Assembly: GCA_041281825.1 (NCBI GenBank)
Contig: CP166298.1
Location: forward strand, 2,914,001 to 2,978,000
From: Paenibacillus_D tarimensis_A
GTDB taxonomy: Bacteria > Bacillota > Bacilli > Paenibacillales > Paenibacillaceae
Direction of reading: 5' to 3'
Length of the DNA stretch: 64,000 nucleotides
Shown: in pieces, positions 9,125 through 17,013 of the stretch
How the letters are laid out: each line of letters starts with the position of its first letter
Position numbering within the stretch: the first letter of the stretch is position 1
The notes under the pieces: model-generated
Told to the model about the DNA's origin: nothing
The model's database searches: none
The model's input: the letters and a program-made list of their open reading frames with translations, nothing else
Translations under genes and position numbers: made by a program

Positions 9125-9254
9125 TAAAGCCGGGAAATTAATTCAAACTGACTCGTCCCAAATGAAAGGGCAGAATATAGGACGGAAGTTTTTAATGAAA
9201 CTTTTCGCTCCCTCCTCACGTCAGAAAGATAGACAAAATATAGGAGGGGTTTTC

Positions 9255-10604
9255 GTGAATCTTGCAACAAAGCGGCTGCGAATGGTCAAATACTTCTTTA
9301 TCTTAACCTGCATTCCGCTCATCACAAGCTGTACAAGTTTTACGGTTGAAAAAGGAGCTTCAGAGCATTCGAATCAAATGAATAACGAACCTGAGATTCA
9401 GATGGAACGGTTGGAGTTGCCGGAATTGAAAAATATATTCGCCGATGGTGAGACGCCGGATTATACAGATGCAGTGCAAGCGAACCGGGCCTTCGGTATG
9501 GACTGGTTTGAAGCATTGTTGACCGATCATGGGGATGGAAATGTGATTGTGTCTCCTTACAGTGCAGCCATCGCTCTGGCAATGACATTCCGGGGAGCCG
9601 ATGGGGAAACCTTCAATGAAATCGCAGAAGCGCTTCATGCGTCTGACTTTGAGGAAGCCGATTACCACAGGCAGCAAGCTGCGTTGCTTCGGCATTTATA
9701 CCATAAGAAGGATGATGTCATGCTGGCTACGGCCAATTCGATTTGGCATTCACAAGCTCTTCCCGTTTCAATTCCCTTCCTTGAACGAATGGAACAATAT
9801 TATGGCGCGACCGTCTCCGGAGTGGACTTTTCCGATCCGCAAACGCCCGGACAGATGAACAAGTGGGTAAGTGACAATACAATGGGGAAAATTAAGTCCA
9901 TCGTTCCCGATACAATTGAAGGCGACCCCTTTATGTATTTAATCAATGCGCTTTACTTAAAAGCGCCTTGGTCCGACCCGTTTCAGAAAGATCATACCGA
10001 GGATGAACCTTTCCGTTTGCCGGATGGGGAAATGATCACCGTCCCTATGATGAAGCGGAATCAAACCATGCAGGGGTCAATTACGGATGCATTCAAAGCC
10101 GTTCGATTAGGCTTAGGAGATAAGAGTGAACTGAGCATGACTCTTATTTTACCGGAGGAAGGCAAGGGATGGGACGACGTGAGGAAAGCGCTGGAAAATA
10201 GTAGCAATTGGCTAAAATCGTTTCAGAGCTATAGTATTGAACTTTCGCTTCCGAAATTTCGGATTGAGCAAGAAATCAATTTGATTCCATCCTTTAAACA
10301 GCTTGGCATAGAACAAGTATTTGACTCCCAGCATTCCGACCTTGCCCGAATGGCCGGATGGGATACGAAGAACGGTCCGCGGCTGTTCGTTGATGAAGCG
10401 CTGCAGAAAACGTTCATTGATGTCGATGAGGACGGGTTGGAAGCAGCCGCCGTTACTTCTATCCGGGCTTATCCAACGAGTATGCCAGAGCCCATGACCG
10501 CGATCTTTGACCGTCCGTTCTATTTCCTGATCGAAGAGACGAACACCGGTTCCGTACTGTTTATCGGCACGGTCAGAGACCCTCGAGTACCTGAGCAGAG
10601 GTAA
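9255..10604 (+). CDS. Serpin-family protease inhibitor, predicted lipoprotein
   Basis: A 449-residue protein whose last ~370 residues are a full serpin fold (NVIVSPYSAAIALAMTFRGA, DFSDPQTPGQMNKWVSDNT, LINALYLKAPW, DRPFYFLIEE). The hinge before the reactive loop reads DEDGLEAAAVTS, with Gly at P15 and three Ala, as expected for an inhibitory serpin; P14 is Leu rather than Thr/Ser. The scissile bond should lie near AYPTSM, but the exact P1 cannot be fixed by eye. A GTG start at 9255 has AGGAGGGG upstream. The N-terminus is a lipoprotein signal ending in the lipobox LITSC, so the inhibitor is probably tethered outside the membrane. It probably protects surface proteins or the organism's own enzymes from serine or cysteine proteases. 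Confidence 0.92.
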   Translation: MNLATKRLRMVKYFFILTCIPLITSCTSFTVEKGASEHSNQMNNEPEIQMERLELPELKNIFADGETPDYTDAVQANRAFGMDWFEALLTDHGDGNVIVSPYSAAIALAMTFRGADGETFNEIAEALHASDFEEADYHRQQAALLRHLYHKKDDVMLATANSIWHSQALPVSIPFLERMEQYYGATVSGVDFSDPQTPGQMNKWVSDNTMGKIKSIVPDTIEGDPFMYLINALYLKAPWSDPFQKDHTEDEPFRLPDGEMITVPMMKRNQTMQGSITDAFKAVRLGLGDKSELSMTLILPEEGKGWDDVRKALENSSNWLKSFQSYSIELSLPKFRIEQEINLIPSFKQLGIEQVFDSQHSDLARMAGWDTKNGPRLFVDEALQKTFIDVDEDGLEAAAVTSIRAYPTSMPEPMTAIFDRPFYFLIEETNTGSVLFIGTVRDPRVPEQR

Positions 10605-10626
10605 GGGACTATTCCTTACCTCTTTA
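10597..10626 (+). terminator. Terminator overlapping the serpin stop codon
   Basis: AGAGGTAAGG and its complement flank a short loop, followed by TTTATG. The first arm includes the stop codon. The remaining ~180 bp to the next gene contain a TATAAT at 10757-10762 without a clear -35. Confidence 0.6.
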
Positions 10627-10808
10627 TGTTTATAATGGGGATAAAGAAATTTCTATTCTTCAAGTAATAGATTTGCTAGAAGGTTGTTACATGATTCTAG
10701 TTGATGAGTTTATATTTTGTTAATAGGTTATTTAGATCGATTCAATAAGCCCCCTTTATAATGATTGGTAAGGAGACGTTTCCCAATATAAGATAAAGGA
10801 GATGCGAA

Positions 10809-12086
10809 ATGAAACTTAGTAAAAAAACGATGACCATCCTCTCATTTACAATCGGAGCGTGTGTCTTTGTATCCACAGCCTTTGCGGACATGGCGCTTGG
10901 CACAGGTTATGACCGATTGAAGACTTCCGTAAAAAGCACCGCAGCACAGATGGAGGAGGGATTGAACAATTATACGATCGAGACGCTGTTCACGCTGAAG
11001 TATAACGATCAAACTTTGGCTCAAAGTTCCATCTTCCGTAAAATCGATAACGAAAAGCAGGCTTCTGAAGAATCCACGGTGAATCAATATTCAAATGGAG
11101 AAACGACAACCAATTACAGGTATTCCGATCAAGAGCTTTCGATATGGAAAGGCGCAGAAGGCGACAAATATTATGTGCAGGAAACTCCAGAAGATGTATA
11201 CAGGGACAACGGAAACAAATTTTCAAACCCATTTAACGAGAAGGGGGCGCCGGAGGTCGAAAAGATTGTTGACGCATTGGTCGGCAATCTAAAAGACTAT
11301 TTGCAGGTTGAAGAAAGACCTGACGGCGGGCGAATGTACTCGGGAAGCCTGTCTGAGGTGCAAGTGCCGGCCGTGGTAAATGCCGTTTCTTCCTTTGGTA
11401 TCAAGCAGTTGCTTAACGACCAAGGACGTATGGAAAGAAATTCGCAGCTGCCGGAAATTGAAAGTGATATTTTTATAAAAAAAGTATCCGGCACAGCTGT
11501 TGACAACAAAGAGGGACTATTGGAAAGCTTGACGGGTGATGTGATGATCTCCGGGAAAGACAAAAACGGAGTACAGCATGATTTATCGCTGAATGTCGTT
11601 TTCAAGCTTTCCGATATTGGAAACACGAAAGTAGCAAAGCCTGACCTGGCCGGCGCAAACGTCGAGAAGGTAAACTATTACGGCGGCGGCTTCAGCAGTA
11701 AGTATATCGGGAAGTATAAAAATAACATTGTTATCGAGAAAGACGGGGAAATCGTGAAAATCGGCGAGAGAATCCTCGAAATCACGAGTGTGGAAAATAA
11801 AACAGTGACCGGAAAGTATTCCGAAACGGTGAAGCCCGGATTTGAAGCTGAATATCCGAACACATATAATTTTACTTTTGAATATCAACCGGACTATTCC
11901 AAGCCGTTTCAATTCTTCACCTATACAAACGCAAACGGGGAAGAAGAGCTCGGGCAGCTTAATCCGGGTCAACCATGGAGAATTTACCTTGATCTGAACA
12001 TTGAAGTCACGGGCGAAAACTCCTACAGATCCAACGTAAATCATGAAATTTTCGACGGGCAGTTTAACCGTGTCTTCGAAGAGTAA
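10809..12086 (+). CDS. Exported protein of unknown function, first gene of an ABC/two-component locus
   Basis: A 425-residue protein with a Sec signal peptide (basic start, hydrophobic core, cleavage after AFA). The mature part has a helical N-terminal half with GTGYDRLKTSVKSTAAQMEEGLNNYTIE and a region rich in charged residues. The C-terminal half (about 290-425) looks beta-rich, with SKYIGKYKNNIVIEKDGEIVKIGERI. There is no lipobox. An AAAGGAG precedes the ATG. I do not recognise the family. It is followed after 66 bp and a hairpin by an ABC transporter with its own sensor kinase, so it may be the extracytoplasmic sensor, substrate or target of that system. That role is inference from gene order. 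Confidence 0.7.
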   Translation: MKLSKKTMTILSFTIGACVFVSTAFADMALGTGYDRLKTSVKSTAAQMEEGLNNYTIETLFTLKYNDQTLAQSSIFRKIDNEKQASEESTVNQYSNGETTTNYRYSDQELSIWKGAEGDKYYVQETPEDVYRDNGNKFSNPFNEKGAPEVEKIVDALVGNLKDYLQVEERPDGGRMYSGSLSEVQVPAVVNAVSSFGIKQLLNDQGRMERNSQLPEIESDIFIKKVSGTAVDNKEGLLESLTGDVMISGKDKNGVQHDLSLNVVFKLSDIGNTKVAKPDLAGANVEKVNYYGGGFSSKYIGKYKNNIVIEKDGEIVKIGERILEITSVENKTVTGKYSETVKPGFEAEYPNTYNFTFEYQPDYSKPFQFFTYTNANGEEELGQLNPGQPWRIYLDLNIEVTGENSYRSNVNHEIFDGQFNRVFEE

Positions 12087-12104
12087 AATAGAAAGGCGGC
12101 TGTG

Positions 12105-12130
12105 CCCTCAAGCGAACCCTCGCTTGAGGG
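12105..12130 (+). promoter_or_regulatory. Intra-operon hairpin between the exported protein and the ABC genes
   Basis: A perfect 10-bp stem CCCTCAAGCG / CGCTTGAGGG around a 6-nt loop, with no following T-run. It is better explained as an attenuator or mRNA-stabilising/processing hairpin that lowers downstream expression than as a full terminator. Confidence 0.5.
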
Positions 12131-12152
12131 TCGGCCGTGTCATTATTGGGGG

Positions 12153-12890
12153 ATGCTGTCATTGACGAAGAAGGCGATTGAAATCACCGGCCTTACCAAG
12201 GTATACAAGAACGGCCGGGGAATCAGCGATTTGAATTTGGAAGTAGATGAAGGCGATATATTCGGTTTTCTGGGGCCAAACGGTGCAGGAAAGACGACCG
12301 CAATGAAAATGATGGCGGGACTGATGAAGCCGGACCGCGGTGATGTGAAAATTTTTGGCGCCAGCGTTTTAGAGGATTTTGTGAACGCCATGAAGCATGT
12401 GGGTTGTATGATCGAGACTGCGGAGTCGTACCCTTATTTGACCGCATACGAAAACCTGAAACTCTTTGCCAGGTTTTATCCGCTTGTGGGCGAAAAACGA
12501 ATCGACGAATGCCTTGAAATCACCGGCATGATAAAATATAAAAATGAAAAATCGAGAAAGTTCTCGCTTGGTATGAAACAACGGCTTGGACTGGCGGCAG
12601 CGATTCTTTCGAAGCCAAGGCTGTTAATATTGGACGAGCCTTTAAACGGTCTTGATGTCGAGGGGATGTTGGATATGCGGAAGCTGATTCAACGGCTTTC
12701 GCGGGAAGAAGGCACGACGTTCTTTATTTCCAGCCACTTAATTCATGATGTGGAGCTTACCTGTAACAGAATCGGAGTTATTTATGGCGGAAAGCTTATT
12801 AATGTGGATTATACTCAAAATATCCTTTCCAATTATTCTTCGCTTGAAAATTATTTTGTCAGTGAGGTGGAGCGAAATGGCAGGGTTTAA
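12153..12890 (+). CDS. ABC transporter ATP-binding protein
   Basis: The ATPase subunit is about 245 residues. It has Walker A GPNGAGKTTA, signature FSLGMKQRLGLA, Walker B LLILDEPLNGLD and the switch His in ISSHLIHD. The ATG at 12153 directly abuts GGGG, so the TTG at 12162 (TTG-ACG-AAG, giving MTKKAIEITGL), eight bases from GGGGGA, may be the true start. The domain resembles ATPases of ABC-2 exporters for peptide antibiotics or of membrane-remodelling systems. It overlaps the permease gene by 14 bp. With the downstream kinase and regulator it fits a stress- or antibiotic-responsive exporter. Confidence 0.92.
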   Translation: MLSLTKKAIEITGLTKVYKNGRGISDLNLEVDEGDIFGFLGPNGAGKTTAMKMMAGLMKPDRGDVKIFGASVLEDFVNAMKHVGCMIETAESYPYLTAYENLKLFARFYPLVGEKRIDECLEITGMIKYKNEKSRKFSLGMKQRLGLAAAILSKPRLLILDEPLNGLDVEGMLDMRKLIQRLSREEGTTFFISSHLIHDVELTCNRIGVIYGGKLINVDYTQNILSNYSSLENYFVSEVERNGRV

Positions 12891-13629
12891 GGCCGCATTC
12901 TTAAACGAATCCGTCAAGTTGTTGAAAAAGAAAAAACTGATAGCGGCCGCCATTTTGTCTATTCTTGCCGTTATAATAGGACAATTTGCCGTAACAGCGA
13001 TTAAGCATGGCTTTGGATTAAGGGTTGTAGGCAGCACCGAATTTCCTTTAGTCGTTTTATCGATGTTTTCTTACACGATCCTGCCTCTCTTTGCAACCTT
13101 TGTAGTCATCGATATGTTTAACGGAGAATTTTCATCCAATACAATGAAAATAACGCTCACGAGGCCCGTTTCCAGATTCGGCGTATTTTGCGCGAAGGTG
13201 CTGAATGTAGCCTTGTTCATTTGTATAAACCTGCTGTTTGTCATGATTCTTTCATTACTGGCGGGTTTCATTTTTAATCCTTCGTCCGCCAGCCTGATGG
13301 GGATCCTAAGGGTCGTTTTGTCATATCTCGCCACTTTTTTTCCCGTATTTGTCTTTGCCCTTCTCGTTGTATTGCTGTCCAATATTGTTCGTGGCGGGCT
13401 GGCGGTCTTTTTTCTGTCGATTCTCGTTTATATCGGGTTTAATTTTATAGGCATCGTTTTTTCAACTTATTCGAGTTTTTTTATCACATCCATGTTTAAC
13501 TGGTACACGCTCTGGATTTCGGAAACGATCAATGGGTTTAAGATTTTTCGCCAGATCCTAATCATGATGGGCTGTGGTATAATGCTGTTTACAGCGGGTT
13601 ATTCTTTGTTTGACCGCAAGGAAGTATAG
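12877..13629 (+). CDS. ABC-2 type transporter permease
   Basis: This 250-residue membrane protein has about six hydrophobic segments and starts MAGFKAAFLNESVKLLKKKK, with a basic cytoplasmic N-terminus. The order of segments and an extended first loop match ABC-2 permeases that dimerise with a single ATPase such as the one immediately upstream. The ATG at 12877 follows GAGGTGG. The substrate is unknown. The kinase gene starts 12 bp after the stop, so the four genes are probably on one mRNA. Confidence 0.85.
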   Translation: MAGFKAAFLNESVKLLKKKKLIAAAILSILAVIIGQFAVTAIKHGFGLRVVGSTEFPLVVLSMFSYTILPLFATFVVIDMFNGEFSSNTMKITLTRPVSRFGVFCAKVLNVALFICINLLFVMILSLLAGFIFNPSSASLMGILRVVLSYLATFFPVFVFALLVVLLSNIVRGGLAVFFLSILVYIGFNFIGIVFSTYSSFFITSMFNWYTLWISETINGFKIFRQILIMMGCGIMLFTAGYSLFDRKEV

Positions 13630-13641
13630 AAAGGTAACCAC

Positions 13642-15075
13642 ATGCAATTAACTACACGCTTTTTTACGATGAATGCGCTGACCGTACTGGTTTCCAGTGC
13701 GTTAACCTGTTTAGCTGTCATTATATTTGTCGCCGCTTATACGAAATTGCTTGGTCCGCAAGCGGATATCAACGATTTGAGAAGGATCTTTGAAGTCAGG
13801 TCGGGGCTGGGCGAGATCAAAAGGGCGGCGCAGAACATGGAGTTCGAACAGCTGCTTGACAACCAATATCAGCAGGAGCTTTCCGATCGGGTGAAAGCTG
13901 TGGGAGCGCATGCCGTTATTGTGAAAAACAGAGAGGTTATTTATTCCACAATAAAGTTGAATGAAATCGACGTGGGAAAAACTTTGATGCTGTCCGACAA
14001 TGTGCCGAATCTCGATACGTTGGAGCTGGACGACAGAACCTATATATTTTCCAGAGCGGATTACGGCCTTCATTCGGGGGATGAGGGCGTTTTGCTGCTG
14101 CTTGCGCCGATCAAGCTGAAAACAGGCTTTTACCTCATTCTTGGCATTTTTACGGTCAGCTTCTTTATCCTTTCTTTTTTGAGCATGAACTTTTGGGTTT
14201 CGTACCGGTTCTCGCGCGGCATTATTACACCTGTTTCCAGGCTGAAGGATGCCGCCGTTAAAATTAGTGAAGGCGATTTAAGCTGCGGGATTGCGGAGGA
14301 AGGCGAAGGAGAGGTCAGGGAGCTGTGCAGAACGCTGGAGCTGATGAGGATTAAGCTGAAGGAGTCTATGTATCTGCAGCAGAAATATGATGAAAACAGA
14401 ACGTTCTTGATATCCAGCATCTCGCATGACTTAAAGACCCCTGTCACCTCCATTAAAGGATATGTAGAAGGCATTATCGACGGGGTGGCCAAATCACAGG
14501 AAAAAACGGCAGAATACCTGGAAACGGTGCGATCAAAGGCGATTCTGGTGAACGCCATGATTGACGATCTTCTTTTGTATTCCAAGCTGGATTTGAACCA
14601 AATCCCTTATCAATTTGAAAAAACGGATCTGGAGCTGTACTTCGAGGATTGTGCAGCCGACCATCGCTATGAATTAGAAAAGGCGAATATACAGCTGACG
14701 CTTGTCAGTGAGCTGAAGGAAACGGTCTTTATTTACATCGATCGGGAAAGGTTAAAGCGGGTCATTCAAAACATATTTGATAATGCCGCGAAATACATGG
14801 AAAGGTCTGACGGACAGGTTGATATTATCTTAAGGGAGACCCGGACATCCGCAATCATCGAAATCAGGGACAATGGAAAAGGAATATCCGAGAACGACCT
14901 TCCCCATATTTTCGAAAGATTTTATCGCGCTGACCCGTCAAGAAAAAGTGCGGACGGCAGCGGGCTTGGGCTCGCTATTGCCAAGCAAATTGTGGAAGGC
15001 CATGAAGGGAAGATTTGGGTCAGAAGTACTGTTGGAGAAGGAACCCGAATGATGATATCTCTGAAAAAGTATTAG
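13642..15075 (+). CDS. Sensor histidine kinase
   Basis: A 477-residue kinase with two membrane helices (about 7-33 and 155-178) around a ~120-residue extracytoplasmic sensor. HAMP follows, then HisKA with SSISHDLKTPVTSIKGY (phospho-His near residue 262). The HATPase domain shows IFDNAAKY (N box), IRDNGKGI (G1) and DGSGLGLAIAKQI (G2). It is of the HPK1 type paired with OmpR regulators, and its partner gene starts 17 bp downstream. The extracytoplasmic domain is larger than in the intramembrane-sensing BceS type, so it probably reads an external ligand, perhaps the exported protein encoded first in the locus. Confidence 0.93.
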   Translation: MQLTTRFFTMNALTVLVSSALTCLAVIIFVAAYTKLLGPQADINDLRRIFEVRSGLGEIKRAAQNMEFEQLLDNQYQQELSDRVKAVGAHAVIVKNREVIYSTIKLNEIDVGKTLMLSDNVPNLDTLELDDRTYIFSRADYGLHSGDEGVLLLLAPIKLKTGFYLILGIFTVSFFILSFLSMNFWVSYRFSRGIITPVSRLKDAAVKISEGDLSCGIAEEGEGEVRELCRTLELMRIKLKESMYLQQKYDENRTFLISSISHDLKTPVTSIKGYVEGIIDGVAKSQEKTAEYLETVRSKAILVNAMIDDLLLYSKLDLNQIPYQFEKTDLELYFEDCAADHRYELEKANIQLTLVSELKETVFIYIDRERLKRVIQNIFDNAAKYMERSDGQVDIILRETRTSAIIEIRDNGKGISENDLPHIFERFYRADPSRKSADGSGLGLAIAKQIVEGHEGKIWVRSTVGEGTRMMISLKKY

Positions 15076-15092
15076 CATATTTGGAGGATTTG

Positions 15093-15788
15093 ATGAAACG
15101 GATACTGATTGTTGAGGACGATCAAAGTATAGCGAATCTGCAAAAGGATTATCTTCAGCTGAGCGGCTTTTCCGTAAAGATCGTAAATAGCGGAACCGAC
15201 GGTTTGGCAGCCCTTGAGAAGGAAACGTTTGACCTCGTTATTCTGGACATTATGCTGCCTGGGATAGACGGATTTGAGGTATTGAAATCGATTCGCGAGA
15301 AGGAGGACATTCCTGTACTTCTGGTGTCGGCCAGGGGGGAGGAAATTTATAAAATTAACGGCCTTGGCCTCGGTGCGGATGATTATATTACGAAGCCTTT
15401 CAGCTCCGCCGAACTGGTAGCCCGGGTAAACGCTCATCTGAACAAGTTCGAGCGGATGAAAGAAAGGTTCGGTAAAGTTGGAGAAGGCAGCAAGATCCAG
15501 GTCAGGGGACTTGAGATCCAAAAAGATTCCAGAAGAGTTATCGTGAACGGGAAAGAGGTCACTTTGGCTCATAAAGAATTCGACCTGCTTCTGTTTCTCT
15601 TACAAAATGCCAATCGGGTATTCAGTAAGGACGAGCTTTTTGAACGGATTTGGGGAATGGATGCGATTAGCGATGCATCAACGGTTACGGTGCACATCGC
15701 CCGGATCAGAGAAAAAATCGAGGAAAACCCGTCCAAGCCTCAATATATAGGTACGATCTGGGGATCCGGATACAGGTTTATCGTATGA
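15093..15788 (+). CDS. OmpR/PhoB-family response regulator
   Basis: A 231-residue regulator. The receiver domain begins KRILIVEDDQSI, with phospho-acceptor Asp in LVILDIMLPG (about residue 52) and the conserved Lys in YITKPFSS. A winged-helix domain follows with LAHKEFDLLLFLLQNANRVFSKDELFERIWG. The ATG at 15093 follows GGAGG; the frame is open further upstream inside the kinase gene but without a ribosome binding site. It is the cognate partner of the kinase and probably controls its own operon; I could not identify a direct-repeat operator by eye. Confidence 0.95.
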   Translation: MKRILIVEDDQSIANLQKDYLQLSGFSVKIVNSGTDGLAALEKETFDLVILDIMLPGIDGFEVLKSIREKEDIPVLLVSARGEEIYKINGLGLGADDYITKPFSSAELVARVNAHLNKFERMKERFGKVGEGSKIQVRGLEIQKDSRRVIVNGKEVTLAHKEFDLLLFLLQNANRVFSKDELFERIWGMDAISDASTVTVHIARIREKIEENPSKPQYIGTIWGSGYRFIV

Positions 15789-16072
15789 CACAAAATCGAA
15801 AAGAGAAGATGATGAATGATCAGAAAAGCACAAAATTGAGGGGCGAAAGGCTGCAACAGCTTAAAAAATACGAAAACTACTGTTATCAAATCGTCTTTTA
15901 TATACTGGAAAATGAAGTGCTTGCCTTAGCGGCGGCCAAAGAATCACTTATTTCTTTATACCAGCATCCTGAATTTGCTGCAATGCCGGAAAACTTCAAA
16001 CGCAACACGGTGAAATCCACCGCTATTAAATATTCGTTAAGAATGAAACAAGAAACATATAAAAATGGTTAA
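15785..16072 (+). CDS. Small sigma-70-region-2-like protein
   Basis: A 95-residue ORF overlapping the regulator stop (ATGA, 15785-15788); in-frame ATGs at 15809 and 15812 follow AAGAGAAG and are alternative starts. YENYCYQIVFYILENEVLALAAAKESLISLYQHPEF has the spacing and helix pattern of the RNA-polymerase-binding helices of sigma-70 region 2, but there is no region 4 for -35 recognition. It could be a remnant of a sigma factor or a small protein binding core polymerase. The overlap suggests real, coupled translation. The function is not established. Confidence 0.55.
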   Translation: MTQNRKEKMMNDQKSTKLRGERLQQLKKYENYCYQIVFYILENEVLALAAAKESLISLYQHPEFAAMPENFKRNTVKSTAIKYSLRMKQETYKNG

Positions 16073-16181
16073 CATTCCATAATATGGCACTCGGTTGACA
16101 AGAACCCAGCCGATTATTAAGCCCGTGATAACGGATTCTTTTGTTTTTTGCGTGCGATTTAAAATTTGAGCGGACAATCAA

Positions 16182-16216
16182 AGCCAAGAACCGACGAGGT
16201 TCTTGGCTGTTTTTTT
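16182..16216 (+). terminator. Terminator of the ABC/two-component locus
   Basis: An 11-bp perfect stem AGCCAAGAACC / GGTTCTTGGCT with a 5-nt loop, followed by GTTTTTTTATTA. Confidence 0.9.
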
Positions 16217-16438
16217 ATTAATACCGCTTAATCGGTCAAGCCGGTTTTAATTGGTCAAAACGAGAAGCTAATAGCATATAGGAACTGCACGCCAAACGCT
16301 CATTAATTATTGATAGGTTTCTTTTAGAAATTGAACAGATTGATGAAATCGCCGTTTATATTTCCCAGGTGACACGAAACGAGAGGAATTATTGAAGGAC
16401 TTTGGCAAACATACAACAGGAAAAGCATGTGTCTTTAA

Positions 16439-16576
16439 CATCTTCGCTTGATTACCTGTCGCTTTTGTAAAAATATGCAATAATTTATAGGCGTCTTCGC
16501 GTTTTTTAGGGTTTTCTACATTTTCAATAAACTCTATGACACTGTAATCTGTTTCTTTCGTTTTTATTTTCCATGT
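16439..16576 (-). pseudogene. Fragment of a DUF1801 (YdhG-like) gene
   Basis: On the minus strand about 46 codons read WKIKTKETDYSVIEFIENV, then NPKKREDAYKLLHIF and TGNQAKM. This is the N-terminal signature of DUF1801 proteins (KTKETDxSVxxFLxxVxxxxKRxDxxxLLxxM...TGxxxKM). After the final Met the frame continues but no longer resembles the family, and no start codon with a ribosome binding site precedes it. Next to it (about 16590-16605) is CCGCCTTTAGGCGG, a short hairpin of the kind seen at IS200/IS605 ends, so insertion-sequence damage is possible. The rest of 16217-17013 has no gene. Confidence 0.55.
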
Positions 16577-16679
16577 GCCAGGTTTAAACCCACCGCCTTT
16601 AGGCGGTCAGCTTCCAGCACGTTGAAAGAGTAGAAGGTTAACATCAAAAAAACGCTAGTCACTGTAATGTTGATTCCGC

Positions 16680-16860
16680 TAACGGTTGTACTTGCTGCTA
16701 TTTGGTGAAGAAACGCCACTTTAAAGTTTTAATGGTTGCAGTTGCCGTTATTTGCTGAAATCCGTTCCCTAAACCGTGAAAATGGACAAATAGGCGCGCT
16801 GGCAACCGTTAGCCTTGGAATAATGGGACAAACCAGCAAATAACGTCGCTGATAACCGTA
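16680..16860. repeat. Intergenic repeat element, three copies of a ~28-bp unit
   Basis: Two direct copies start 50 bp apart (TAACGGTTGTACTTGCTGCT at 16680 and TAATGGTTGCAGTTGCCGTT at 16730, each running on into TATTTG-TG). A third, inverted copy is at 16833-16860. A shorter inverted half, GGCAACCGTTAG, lies at 16801-16812. Units 2 and 3 can pair. A related element with the same 50-bp spacing is at 50866. Confidence 0.6.
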
Positions 16861-17013
16861 AAAATGCTGTACCGGTATATGCAGAAAATAGTTCTTTATA
16901 CCCAAATAAGCCGTATACAGATATGATAATCTTATGATGGAAAGGAGTGAAAAATCCGGAATAACAGGAAGATCGAGGTTATAAAGAGTCCGAAATAGAA
17001 TGGAGGCAATAGA

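Noticed and set aside
9066..9254. Upstream extension of the serpin frame from a TTG at 9066
   Set aside because: It runs through a perfect terminator hairpin; the GTG at 9255 has a strong ribosome binding site and starts a proper lipoprotein signal.
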